A DNA stretch of 64,000 nucleotides, taken from the NCBI GenBank assembly GCA_021739765.1, contig JAIPBD010000006.1, positions 124,001 through 188,000 of the forward strand, given 5' to 3'. The first letter of the stretch is position 1; the number at the start of each line of letters is the position of its first letter. Below, one piece after another: positions 26,746 to 35,711 of this stretch. Source of the stretch: Melioribacteraceae bacterium (lineage in GTDB: Bacteria; Bacteroidota; Ignavibacteria; Ignavibacteriales; Melioribacteraceae). The notes under the pieces are model-generated. The model had not been told where the DNA came from. It saw nothing but the letters and a program-made list of their open reading frames with translations, and did not search any database. Made by a program: the position numbers and the translations under genes.

Positions 26746-29589
26746 TTGGAAAACAAAATAATTATAAAAGGGGCCAGAGAACATAATCTTAAGGATATTG
26801 ATCTCGAAATTCCACGCGATTCTTTCGTCGTGATAACGGGTTTATCCGGCTCCGGAAAATCTTCTCTCGCGTTTGATACAATTTACGCAGAAGGTCAGCG
26901 GCGGTATATTGAATCAATTTCAGCGTATGCAAGACAGTTTTTGAATTTGCTGGAAAAACCGGATGTAGATTTAATTGAAGGACTAAGCCCCGCAATATCA
27001 ATTGAGCAGAAATCTACTTCGGGAAACCCGCGTTCAACAGTAGGAACCGTAACTGAAATATACGATTACCTAAGGCTTTTATTCGCGAGGGTTGGCAAAC
27101 CGCATTGTTATAATTGCGGTCGAAGCATCAAAAAGCAGTCTTCGGAACAAATTATCGATACAATCTTAGAGAACTACAGAAGCAAAAAAATTCAAATATT
27201 AGCTCCCGTAATTAGAGGTCGCAAGGGACATTATAGAGAACTGTTCGATGATATTTTGAAAGATGGATTTATCCGTGTTAGAGTTGATGATGAGATACAT
27301 GAGCTGACATCAGGATTTAAAGTTGATCGATACAAAATTCACGATATAGAAATAGTTGTCGATCGCATGACAGTTGAGAATAAGTACCGGACAAGACTTA
27401 GCGAATCAGTTGAAGTTGCATTGAATTATGGAAATGGCAGTGTAATTATTCACGATTCAAAATCTGATACAATTCTAAGTCGTGACTTTGCTTGCTCTCA
27501 TTGTGGAATAAGTTTTCAGGAATTAGCGCCGAATTCTTTCTCTTTCAATTCACCATACGGCTCATGCCCAGATTGCGATGGACTTGGTGCGAAAAAGGAA
27601 CTCGATATTAATTTGATAATACCTGATTGGGATAAAACGATTAATGAAGGAGGAATAGACGCGATCGGCAAACCCCGTGGAATTTGGTTTTTTAATCAAC
27701 TCGAGGGTGTAGCCTCAACATTGGGTTTTGACTTTGATACACCGTTGAAAAAATTAGATAAAAATCAGAAGGATATTTTACTCAATGGCAGCGAGGAAAA
27801 AATTCCTTTTACGTATACCTATGGCGGCGGTAAATCTGTGGTTTATAAGCATAAATTCACCGGAGTTTTGAGTTATATTTTTCATTACTACGAAAACACT
27901 TCTTCAAATAAAATAAGAGATTGGGCTGAAGCTTACATGAACACTCTTACATGTTCATCATGCAAAGGGGGGCGGCTCCGGAAGGAATCGATGGCGGTAA
28001 AGTTTGGTGGAAAAAATATTTATGAAGTTACTTCACTTTCCATTGAAAAAGCTTCCCGGTTTTTTGATGAATTGAAACTTGATGAGCGTGACTCATTTAT
28101 TGCGGAACAGATTCTAAAAGAAATAAATTCGCGTCTCGGATTTTTACTAAATGTGGGTTTGGATTATCTGACTCTTGGTCGATCGGCACGGACACTTTCC
28201 GGCGGTGAATCGCAACGAATTCGTTTGGCAACTCAAATTGGGTCTCAATTATCAGGGGTTTTATATGTTTTGGATGAACCGAGTATCGGACTGCATCAAA
28301 ATGACAATATTAAACTTATCGATTCGTTAAAAAACTTGAGGGATTTAGGTAACACAGTTTTGGTTGTTGAACACGACCGTGAAACGATTGAAAATTCGGA
28401 TTTCATTGTTGATCTGGGACCTCGCGCCGGGGAACATGGCGGCGAGGTTTGTTTTCAAGGTCTTACTTCGGAGTTATTATCAAAAGCAAATGGTTTTAAT
28501 ACACTCACGGTTGATTATTTGCATGATATAAAAAGAATCGAAATTCCAATTCAAAGAAGGGAGGGGAATGGTAATTCTATTCGTATAACTAATGCTTCAG
28601 GTAACAATCTCAAAAATGTTGATTTAGAAATTCAACTCGGAAAATTAAACGTAATCACCGGTGTAAGCGGTTCGGGAAAATCTTCGCTGATAAATGAGAC
28701 TTTAGTAAAAATATTGATGAAGAAATTTTTCCAATCGAAAGTGGTTCCTCTTCCTTTTGATGAAGTTAGCGGATTGGAAAACATCGATAAAATAATTGAA
28801 ATTGATCAATCACCAATCGGAAGAACACCCCGCTCGAATCCGGCAACATACACCGGAGTTTTTACATTTATTCGTGATTTATTCGCGCAGCTGCCCGAAT
28901 CCCAAATTAGAGGTTATAAACCGGGTAGGTTTAGTTTTAATGTAAAAAGCGGAAGATGTGAAGAATGCCAAGGTGATGGTCTTAAAAAAATCGAAATGAA
29001 CTTTTTACCCAATGTTTATGTAAAGTGTGAAATATGTAATGGTAAAAGATATAATCACGAAACCCTCGAAATTTTTTACAAAAGAAAAAATATTTCCGAA
29101 GTTTTGGAGATGACGGTTGAAGAATCATTGGAATTTTTTAAAGATTTACCCCGTATAAAACGAAAAGTGAAATCACTGAACGATGTCGGGCTGGGATACG
29201 TAAAATTAGGCCAGCAAGCTACTACACTGTCCGGCGGTGAAGCTCAAAGGGTAAAATTAGCAACGGAGCTAAGCAAAGTAAGCACGGGCAAAACATTGTA
29301 CGTTCTCGATGAACCAACTACAGGACTTCACTTCGAAGATGTCAGAATTCTACTAAAAGTTTTAGACAAATTAGTCGACAAAGGAAATACGGTTGTTGTG
29401 GTTGAACACAATCTTGATGTGATTAAAGTGGCTGATAACATTGTCGATCTGGGACCCGGTGGTGGTGAACATGGCGGAGAGATAATAGTAACGGGTACAC
29501 CCGAGCAGGTTGCTCAAACCACTTCCAGTATTACTGGAAAATATCTTAAAATAGAAATGGAAAGAAATAATAATCGGGAAGGAAGGTAA
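26746..29589 (+). CDS. uvrA: Excinuclease ABC subunit A
   Basis: 947 residues, full length. The start is a TTG that gives [16 protein letters not shown], the exact family N terminus. The first ATPase has Walker [10 protein letters not shown] and the split signature [12 protein letters not shown]; the second has GVSGSGKSS and [12 protein letters not shown]. Zinc fingers appear as CSHC with CPDC and CEEC with CEIC. UvrA scans DNA for lesions with UvrB in nucleotide excision repair. No Shine-Dalgarno sequence is evident. The AhpD-like gene begins on the base after its stop. Confidence 0.97.
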   Translation: MENKIIIKGAREHNLKDIDLEIPRDSFVVITGLSGSGKSSLAFDTIYAEGQRRYIESISAYARQFLNLLEKPDVDLIEGLSPAISIEQKSTSGNPRSTVGTVTEIYDYLRLLFARVGKPHCYNCGRSIKKQSSEQIIDTILENYRSKKIQILAPVIRGRKGHYRELFDDILKDGFIRVRVDDEIHELTSGFKVDRYKIHDIEIVVDRMTVENKYRTRLSESVEVALNYGNGSVIIHDSKSDTILSRDFACSHCGISFQELAPNSFSFNSPYGSCPDCDGLGAKKELDINLIIPDWDKTINEGGIDAIGKPRGIWFFNQLEGVASTLGFDFDTPLKKLDKNQKDILLNGSEEKIPFTYTYGGGKSVVYKHKFTGVLSYIFHYYENTSSNKIRDWAEAYMNTLTCSSCKGGRLRKESMAVKFGGKNIYEVTSLSIEKASRFFDELKLDERDSFIAEQILKEINSRLGFLLNVGLDYLTLGRSARTLSGGESQRIRLATQIGSQLSGVLYVLDEPSIGLHQNDNIKLIDSLKNLRDLGNTVLVVEHDRETIENSDFIVDLGPRAGEHGGEVCFQGLTSELLSKANGFNTLTVDYLHDIKRIEIPIQRREGNGNSIRITNASGNNLKNVDLEIQLGKLNVITGVSGSGKSSLINETLVKILMKKFFQSKVVPLPFDEVSGLENIDKIIEIDQSPIGRTPRSNPATYTGVFTFIRDLFAQLPESQIRGYKPGRFSFNVKSGRCEECQGDGLKKIEMNFLPNVYVKCEICNGKRYNHETLEIFYKRKNISEVLEMTVEESLEFFKDLPRIKRKVKSLNDVGLGYVKLGQQATTLSGGEAQRVKLATELSKVSTGKTLYVLDEPTTGLHFEDVRILLKVLDKLVDKGNTVVVVEHNLDVIKVADNIVDLGPGGGEHGGEIIVTGTPEQVAQTTSSITGKYLKIEMERNNNREGR

Positions 29590-29958
29590 ATGAAAACGAC
29601 GGTAACTCAATTTAAAGCGTATCGTTCCGAAATGAATGATAAAATTCTTAATTCGGGATTTTCTGATTTCAAAAAATTTTTTGCGTTAGATAACAAAGCT
29701 TACATAAATGGCGCACTTCCATCAAAAATGAAGGAGCTGATGGGATTGACAGCTTCGATGGTTTTAAGGTGCAACGATTGTATACTTTACCACATCGATC
29801 GAGCAATCGAAGAAGGCGCGAACCGTCAGGAATTGATGGAAGCATTTAATATCGGATTGATAGTTGGCGGATCAATAGTGATTCCGCATCTTCGTTTTGC
29901 GATGGAACAAATGGATGATTTACTACCGGAAAATCCCGGGAAAACTGATGAAGTCTAA
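29590..29958 (+). CDS. Carboxymuconolactone decarboxylase/AhpD-like protein
   Basis: 122 residues, a single CMD domain. The redox motif RCNDCILYHIDRA gives a CxxC pair followed by His, as in AhpD-type peroxidase partners, followed by a helix with GANRQELMEAFNIGLIVGGS. Such proteins can act as thiol-disulfide oxidoreductases in peroxide defence, though many are uncharacterised. The ATG follows the uvrA TAA with no gap and in the same frame; the end overlaps rdgB by 11 bases. It therefore sits in a maintenance operon of uvrA and rdgB. Confidence 0.85.
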   Translation: MKTTVTQFKAYRSEMNDKILNSGFSDFKKFFALDNKAYINGALPSKMKELMGLTASMVLRCNDCILYHIDRAIEEGANRQELMEAFNIGLIVGGSIVIPHLRFAMEQMDDLLPENPGKTDEV

Positions 29959-30544
29959 ACTAGTCTTTGCAACGGGTAATCTTGGAAAATTAAATGAAGT
30001 AAAAGAGCTTTTCGCGGATAAGAATGTTCAAATTCTTTCAATCCATGATTTTGATGGAATTCCGGAAATTATTGAGAACGGAGAGACTTTCAGCGAAAAT
30101 GCGTTTATAAAGGCGGATACTATTTTCGAAATAACTGGGCTTCCTACAATTGCCGATGATTCCGGATTAGTCGTTTTTCAGTTAAATGGTGAACCAGGTA
30201 TTTATTCCGCGAGATATGCCGGTGAGAATTGTACGTATGAGGATAATAATCGAAAGATTATTGCAGCTTTGTCCAATTTTGATAAACCACATCTTGCCAA
30301 ATTTGTCAGTTGTGCTGTTTATGTTGATAAATTGCACAGAATTGAATGCATCGGTGAATTAGAAGGAGAGCTGATTTCAGAATTCCGAGGGTCAAATGGG
30401 TTTGGTTACGATCCGATTTTTGTTCCTTCCGGTTCAAATAAAACTTTAGCGGAAGTTTCTTTGTTAGAGAAGAATAAAGAAAGCCATCGAGCAAAGGCTT
30501 TTAATAAACTCAAATTAGAACTAACAAAAAAAGAAATATTATGA
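29948..30544 (+). CDS. rdgB: Non-canonical purine NTP pyrophosphatase (RdgB/HAM1)
   Basis: 198 residues from the ATG at 29948. An upstream start at 29897 exists but adds 17 residues not found in the family, whose N terminus is KLVFATGNLGKLNEV. Other diagnostic motifs: ENGETFSENAFIKA, TIADDSGLVV, GEPGIYSARYAG, and GSNGFGYDPIFVP. The enzyme hydrolyses dITP, ITP and XTP to monophosphates and keeps them out of DNA. It overlaps the AhpD-like gene by 11 bases and the lipoprotein gene by an ATGA junction. Confidence 0.96.
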   Translation: MKSKLVFATGNLGKLNEVKELFADKNVQILSIHDFDGIPEIIENGETFSENAFIKADTIFEITGLPTIADDSGLVVFQLNGEPGIYSARYAGENCTYEDNNRKIIAALSNFDKPHLAKFVSCAVYVDKLHRIECIGELEGELISEFRGSNGFGYDPIFVPSGSNKTLAEVSLLEKNKESHRAKAFNKLKLELTKKEIL

Positions 30545-31362
30545 AAAACCTTCGAACACTGCTTTACGCTATATTTATTGTGTTATTTGTTTCATGCGCG
30601 TCAGATGAAACGCCAACGGAAAACGGTGAAATTACCGGTGAAGTTACGGCAAGGAATTATTATCCGGGAGGAATCGGGAGCGCTTTTAATTATCGGTCAG
30701 ATACGTTAAATATTGCCACTGGGAAAAGTGGAACTACAAGCACAAGGAGAACAGAAATCTCTGATTTTACGATTTTGGGTGATACAATTTTTACTCAGAA
30801 CACTGAAGTTGAGTTTGAAAATCTTGGAGTGAACAATGTTGGATTGGATTTTCGCCGAACTGATTTCGGCATTTACATTCAAATTGATTCTATCGGGATT
30901 TTTGATTCATTAAATATTAACGATTCACTCAACATTGTGAATATAGATTTTAAAATTGATGATGAATTTATTGCTTTGTCCTATCCCTTTTTCCCCGGAA
31001 AATTTTGGTTCGCTTTTTTACTTCAAGTAAGTGTGCAAGGCTCGCCATTTTTCCCGATCGTAACGATTAAAGCTAATTATCAAGGTGAGGAAGAAATTTT
31101 CGTCGAGGCTGTTTCTGCAAACAGAGTTGCGGAAAAAATCAAATATACTACTGATATCATTTTGCCGGATCTTTCGGATTCTACCGGTACATCAGTTACA
31201 ACACAAGAATTTATTACAAATGCTTGGTATGTGAAAAATATCGGATTGGTTCGATTGGAAGGCAGCAATATAATTCAAGGAATTTTAACGGGAGTGATAT
31301 CACTTCCGACAAATTCAACAACCATGATGATTGATGAATTGACGTCTTACGAAATTAAATAA
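30541..31362 (+). CDS. Lipoprotein of unknown function
   Basis: 273 residues. The N terminus is a lipoprotein signal with lipobox FVSC (Cys19), followed by a polar Thr/Glu linker. The rest looks like a beta-rich globular domain (NYRSDTLNI, DFTILGDTIF, TTQEFITNAWYVKNIGLVRLEG); the closing VKNIGLVR pattern recurs in many Bacteroidota lipoproteins but gives no function. It is coupled to rdgB by an ATGA overlap and stops one base before the convergent menG gene. Confidence 0.72.
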   Translation: MKNLRTLLYAIFIVLFVSCASDETPTENGEITGEVTARNYYPGGIGSAFNYRSDTLNIATGKSGTTSTRRTEISDFTILGDTIFTQNTEVEFENLGVNNVGLDFRRTDFGIYIQIDSIGIFDSLNINDSLNIVNIDFKIDDEFIALSYPFFPGKFWFAFLLQVSVQGSPFFPIVTIKANYQGEEEIFVEAVSANRVAEKIKYTTDIILPDLSDSTGTSVTTQEFITNAWYVKNIGLVRLEGSNIIQGILTGVISLPTNSTTMMIDELTSYEIK

Positions 31363-32043
31363 CTATTTCTGCGCAATCACAACTTGCACGAGTCCGAATG
31401 TAAGCGAGTGATATTCGATATTTGTGAAGCCGGCCTCATGAAGCAGTTCTTTGAGGTCGATATTTTTGTCAAATTCACTTACCGATTCGGGCAGATAAGT
31501 ATATGCCTCATTATCTTTTGAAATTAATCGTCCGATAGCCGGTAAAACTCTGTTAAAGTAAAACATGTAAAATCCACGCACCAATTTTGATTTGGGCAAT
31601 CGAAATTCCAAAATGGTCACTTTCCCGCTTTCACGAAGTAATCTGTAAAATGACTTAAATCCTTCGAGAATATCGTAAAAATTTCGCACACCGAATGCAA
31701 CAGTAATGTTACTGAAACTGGAATCTTTGAATGGCATCGCCTCAGCGACAGATTGAACTGTTCTGCCTTTAATTGCAGCCATTTTGTCCGAAAATATTTG
31801 CAGCATATTTGCTGATAGATCCGCGCCGTAAATTATTTGAACGTTGTGTTTTTTTGCTTCGATGGCAAAATCACCGGTTCCGCACGCTACATCAAGTAAA
31901 ACGGAATTCGGCTCGAACTTCGTGAGAGTTAATGCTTTCTTTCTCCAGTAAAAATCAACTCCGGCACTTAGAAAATGATTTAAGAAATCGTATTTAGGCG
32001 AAATTGTATCAAATATTCTTTTAACTTGGGTTCTTTTATCCAT
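31363..32043 (-). CDS. menG: Demethylmenaquinone/ubiquinone methyltransferase (UbiE/MenG)
   Basis: 226 residues from ATG 32043; a GTG at 32052 would add three residues. The SAM-dependent methyltransferase fold shows the family signature RIFDTISPKYDFLNHFLSAG near the start, motif I LDVACGTGDFA, GADLSANML, and AEAMPFKDSSFSNITVAFGVRN. It methylates demethylmenaquinone to menaquinone; the choice of menG over ubiE rests on the likely menaquinone physiology of this group. It is divergent from the Cys-rich mini-protein with only 60 bases between the starts. Confidence 0.93.
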   Translation of the reverse strand: MDKRTQVKRIFDTISPKYDFLNHFLSAGVDFYWRKKALTLTKFEPNSVLLDVACGTGDFAIEAKKHNVQIIYGADLSANMLQIFSDKMAAIKGRTVQSVAEAMPFKDSSFSNITVAFGVRNFYDILEGFKSFYRLLRESGKVTILEFRLPKSKLVRGFYMFYFNRVLPAIGRLISKDNEAYTYLPESVSEFDKNIDLKELLHEAGFTNIEYHSLTFGLVQVVIAQK

Positions 32044-32103
32044 AATGTTCACTTGCTATTAGAAATTGGAATTGCTAATTTTTCATCAATAAGAGAGGTG
32101 GAA

Positions 32104-32427
32104 ATGAAAAAATATATTGACGCAATACGCCAAAAAGTATGCGCGATTTGTTGCGATTCTGACTTTGAAGGTAATTGCACATTGAATGAAAAAGAGATTT
32201 GCGCCGTTGAACATTTCCTTCCAAAAATAGTTGAATCTGTACAAAGTATCGAATCTGATGATATCTACGATTATTACCAAGAATTAAAAGCCACCGTGTG
32301 TAAAGAATGCCGAACTCAAGAAGATAATGGTAATTGTTATCTGAGAGACGATGTAAACTGTTCTTTGGATCGCTATTTCCCATTGATTGTGGAAACAATT
32401 CAGGAAGTTGATTCACAGTTAATTTAG
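32104..32427 (+). CDS. Cysteine-rich mini-protein with two repeated CxxC...C...C units
   Basis: 107 residues from ATG 32104, supported by GAGAGGTGG just upstream; a longer frame from 32026 has no ribosome site. The protein is two similar halves of about 55 residues. Half one has VCAICC, then a single Cys in GNCTLNEKEICA; half two has VCKEC, then GNCYLRDDVNC, both followed by a FLP/FPLIVETIQ helix. Each half has four Cys in the pattern C-x2-C-x8/9-C-x7-C, suited to a zinc or iron-sulfur site. No signal peptide, so probably cytoplasmic. Function unknown; it shares a divergent promoter region with menG. Confidence 0.72.
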   Translation: MKKYIDAIRQKVCAICCDSDFEGNCTLNEKEICAVEHFLPKIVESVQSIESDDIYDYYQELKATVCKECRTQEDNGNCYLRDDVNCSLDRYFPLIVETIQEVDSQLI

Positions 32428-32491
32428 ACGAACAAATTCTTTTAATTTTCATACCTCATTGTAACTGATAATTACCTCCAAAAATTCCACT

Positions 32492-33880
32492 TTATCGAAC
32501 CATAAAAAAAGTGATATAGGATAAATATATAATAAGTCCGAGTATATCATTCATTGTAGTTACGAACGGTCCTGTTGCAACTGCCGGATCGGCACCGATT
32601 TTTTTAAGGAACAGCGGAATTCCGGCTCCCATCATTGTAGCGGAAATTATTATTGTTAATAATGCCGCAGATAAAACTAATGAAAATCGAAAAGTTACAA
32701 TGTCGAAGAATATAAATGTCGCCCCCAGTAAAATCGAACTGACCACAATACCATTTAGAACAGCCACCAAAAATTCTTTAGTCAATCTTTTAATACTGTC
32801 CCGAAGCCACAAGTCACTCGATGTTAAACCTCGAACCATAACTATCGCGGCCTGAGTACCTGAACTTCCACCCATTGCCATCAATACGGGTATAAAAAAG
32901 GATGCAACCACAAATTTGGAAAGAAAATCCTCATAGCGTGCGAGAACTACAACTCCGACTAATTCAACCGAAAGGGCAATTATTAACCAGGGCAAGCGAA
33001 TTCGAGAAATTTTTACAATAGAGTCTGTTGTTTCCTGATCTTCGGATAAACCGGCAAGTTTGTTGATATCTTCTTCAGCTTCTTCTTGAATAACATCAAC
33101 AACGTCATCAATTGTTATGCGACCGAGCATTCGTTTCCTGTTATCAACGACTGGAAGCGAGACCAAATCATATTTTTCCATCAGATTCGCCACTTCTTCC
33201 TGATCAATCGTTGGTTCAACGGAGATTAAATCTTCGTGGACTATTTTCATCAATGCCGTTTCCGGCGGATTAAGAATGAGGGAGGTCATTTTTATTATCC
33301 CCACCAATTCACGATTTTTCTTCAGAACATAGATCTGATAAATATTTTCAATTTCATCTTCGTACCGCCTCAGTTCTTCAATCGCATCATGTACATTCCC
33401 GGTATTAAGAACAGACACGAAATCGCTGTTCATAATTCCACCGGCAGAATCCTCAGGATATTTGAGTAATTCTTTTACATACTTTGAATCTTCAGGATCA
33501 ATATTATCGAGAACATGTTCGGCAATGTTATCGGGTAGATCGCTGATCACATCGGTGAGATCATCGGTATCGAGCTCTTCAACCATGTTGGTGATTTTTT
33601 CAGCCGTAATATCCTGAAGCAGCTTTTCCCTAAGATTTTCATCAATCTCGGTTAATACTTCACCCGCCTGCTCATCTTCCAAGAGTGAAAAAATGAAATC
33701 CGCTTCATCAACTGCGAGGTGATTTATTATTTCAGCAATATCCGCAGAGTGGATATCACGCAAAATCGCTAATATATTCTTCGACTGATTATTCTCGACA
33801 AGGCCCGAAAGATTATCAAGAAGTTCCTCGTCAATTTGAATTACATCTTTTATTTCTGGCGATTGATTTTCACTTGCCAT
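32492..33880 (-). CDS. mgtE: Magnesium transporter MgtE
   Basis: 462 residues, standard MgtE architecture. Residues 25-130 are the helical N domain (SADIAEIINHL, ELDTDDLTDVISDLPD), 135-260 two CBS domains (YPEDSAGGIMNSDF, SLPVVDNRKRMLGRITIDD), and the last 180 residues five membrane helices with the conserved MGGSSGTQAA and GAGIPLFLKKIGADPA segments. The cytoplasmic domains sense Mg and gate the pore. It overlaps the upstream ksgA by 11 bases, so the two are translationally coupled. Confidence 0.95.
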   Translation of the reverse strand: MASENQSPEIKDVIQIDEELLDNLSGLVENNQSKNILAILRDIHSADIAEIINHLAVDEADFIFSLLEDEQAGEVLTEIDENLREKLLQDITAEKITNMVEELDTDDLTDVISDLPDNIAEHVLDNIDPEDSKYVKELLKYPEDSAGGIMNSDFVSVLNTGNVHDAIEELRRYEDEIENIYQIYVLKKNRELVGIIKMTSLILNPPETALMKIVHEDLISVEPTIDQEEVANLMEKYDLVSLPVVDNRKRMLGRITIDDVVDVIQEEAEEDINKLAGLSEDQETTDSIVKISRIRLPWLIIALSVELVGVVVLARYEDFLSKFVVASFFIPVLMAMGGSSGTQAAIVMVRGLTSSDLWLRDSIKRLTKEFLVAVLNGIVVSSILLGATFIFFDIVTFRFSLVLSAALLTIIISATMMGAGIPLFLKKIGADPAVATGPFVTTMNDILGLIIYLSYITFFMVR

Positions 33881-34655
33881 GGTAGTTCCTGTTGATGTGC
33901 TTATAGAGAAGAAAGAATTCTTCTATTGATAATTGTTCAGCTCTTTTTTGTAAATCGAGCGGAATTTCGCTTAGATTACAATCAACAAATATACTATTCC
34001 TCAAACAATTAATTATTGTTTTACGCCGGTTTCCAAATACTGTTTTTACAATTTTTTCATACAATTCAATTCTTGGTAAATCATAACTTGAGTTAAAGAC
34101 ATATTTCTCAACAGATGACCAAATTTTCGGTTTTGGATAAAACACATTTCTCGAAACTTTAAAAAGTTGTTTAATTTCGGAATAAGTTTGATAAAGAACG
34201 GATAATATGCCCCGACCTTCAGAAGATTCTTTTGATCGAATCTTTTCCGCAAATTCGAGTTGAACCAAAAATTGGCAATCTGAAACTTCATTTTGTTGAT
34301 CTAATAACCAATAATAAATCGGAGTGCTAATATTGTATGGAATGTTTCCAATAATTCTTTTTGTCTTTCCTGGAAATATTTTTGATAAATCGATATCTAA
34401 GATGTTTTCATTTATGAAGTAATTCTCATCAAATCGTGTTTTTAACTCCGAAAAATTAATTTTATCTAATTCGATTCCTCTGTAATTATCACAATTTTCG
34501 ATTAGTGATTCTGTCAGTGCTCCTTTACCCGGTCCAATTTCGAGAATGTAATCATCCCGATCCGGTGCAAATGAATCAACAATTTTACCAACGATATTTT
34601 GATCAATTAAGTAGTTTTGGCCAAGATTTTTCGATGGAAGATGAAATAAAGTCAA
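33870..34655 (-). CDS. rsmA: 16S rRNA dimethyladenosine transferase (KsgA/RsmA)
   Basis: 261 residues. The SAM motif is ILEIGPGKGALTESL, the substrate motif IGNIPYNISTPI (the NIPY form of NLPY), and the N-terminal KNLGQNYLID is diagnostic. The enzyme dimethylates two adenines in the 3' helix of 16S rRNA during ribosome assembly. It is the first gene of a unit with mgtE and is divergent from the ROK kinase across 84 bases. Confidence 0.95.
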   Translation of the reverse strand: MTLFHLPSKNLGQNYLIDQNIVGKIVDSFAPDRDDYILEIGPGKGALTESLIENCDNYRGIELDKINFSELKTRFDENYFINENILDIDLSKIFPGKTKRIIGNIPYNISTPIYYWLLDQQNEVSDCQFLVQLEFAEKIRSKESSEGRGILSVLYQTYSEIKQLFKVSRNVFYPKPKIWSSVEKYVFNSSYDLPRIELYEKIVKTVFGNRRKTIINCLRNSIFVDCNLSEIPLDLQKRAEQLSIEEFFLLYKHINRNYHGK

Positions 34656-34739
34656 AAGGGTTTGCCTATATTAATTGCGATATTTATTTTAAGAAAAGTT
34701 TTATCGAAATAAAACAAGCATTTATTAAGGATAGGGATT

Positions 34740-35711
34740 ATGGAAATTCAAAAAATCATTTCAGTTGATCTTGGCGGAACAAATATTCTTTCTGCACTAA
34801 TTATAAACGGTAAAATCGAACATCGAGTCAAAATTCCGACCGATGTTACAGGAGGAGTTGAATATTTGGTTACTTCGATTGCCGGTTCTGTAAGAAAAAT
34901 TATTGAAGAGACAGGGACGTCGGAGCAAGAGTTAAAGTCGATTTGTCTCGGTGTGCCTGGAACGGTGGATCCTTCTACCGGAATTATTGCCCATGCTCCC
35001 AACTTGGGTATTACGAATTATAATATCAAAGAAGCGTTGCAAAAAGATTTTAATGTTCCAATTTTAATTGAAAACGATGTCAATATAGCGGCTCTCGGAA
35101 TTAAAGTATTCGAGTTCCAGAATGAAGTAAATAATATGCTGGTAATTTTTGTCGGAACAGGGATTGGAGGCGCTCTACTTTTTGATGGAAATCTTTATCG
35201 TGGTTCAAGCAATTACGCAGGCGAAATCGGTCATATGAAAGTAAATGAAGAAGGTCGATTCAGCGGTTCAAATAAATTTGGAAAGTCAACTTTGGAGAAT
35301 TTGGCAAGCAGAACAGCGATCGTAAAAGCTATAAAAAAGGATTTAAAAAGAGGCGCAAAAAGTGTTTTGAATGAAACAACAAAACCGAACGAACGAATAA
35401 AAAGTAAAGTTTTATCGAACGCTTTGGATAGCAAAGATAAGCTGGTTACTTATCACATGAAAAAGGCAGCAAGGGTAATCGGAACAGTTTCAGGAAGTTT
35501 AGCGACTCTGCTAAATTTTGATACAGTTGTAATCGGAGGCGGGGTAGTAGAAGCTTCTCCAAAATTTATGATTAAACACATTCAGAAATCATTTCAAAAA
35601 GCAGTCTTGCCCGAACCCGGGAAAGATGTAAAAATTGTAAGTACGGTACTTGGTGATGATGCGCCGCTTTACGGAGGAATCGCTTTAACTGAAGAGTTTA
35701 TTAGAGACTAA
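34740..35711 (+). CDS. ROK-family sugar kinase lacking the zinc-site cysteines
   Basis: 323 residues. The phosphate-1 loop is SVDLGGTNILSA at the N terminus and the catalytic Asp is in IENDVNIAALG; IVFVGTGIGGALLFDGNLYRG and GEIGHM follow as expected, and the adenosine site is VVIGGGVVEASP. The usual ROK signature with three Cys (CxCGxxGCxE) is replaced by GRFSGSNKFGKSTLEN, so the structural zinc is absent though the preceding His remains. Likely a glucokinase or N-acetylhexosamine kinase; the substrate cannot be settled. AAGGATAGGG before the ATG is a good ribosome site. It overlaps the convergent ABC-F gene by 11 bases. Confidence 0.82.
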   Translation: MEIQKIISVDLGGTNILSALIINGKIEHRVKIPTDVTGGVEYLVTSIAGSVRKIIEETGTSEQELKSICLGVPGTVDPSTGIIAHAPNLGITNYNIKEALQKDFNVPILIENDVNIAALGIKVFEFQNEVNNMLVIFVGTGIGGALLFDGNLYRGSSNYAGEIGHMKVNEEGRFSGSNKFGKSTLENLASRTAIVKAIKKDLKRGAKSVLNETTKPNERIKSKVLSNALDSKDKLVTYHMKKAARVIGTVSGSLATLLNFDTVVIGGGVVEASPKFMIKHIQKSFQKAVLPEPGKDVKIVSTVLGDDAPLYGGIALTEEFIRD

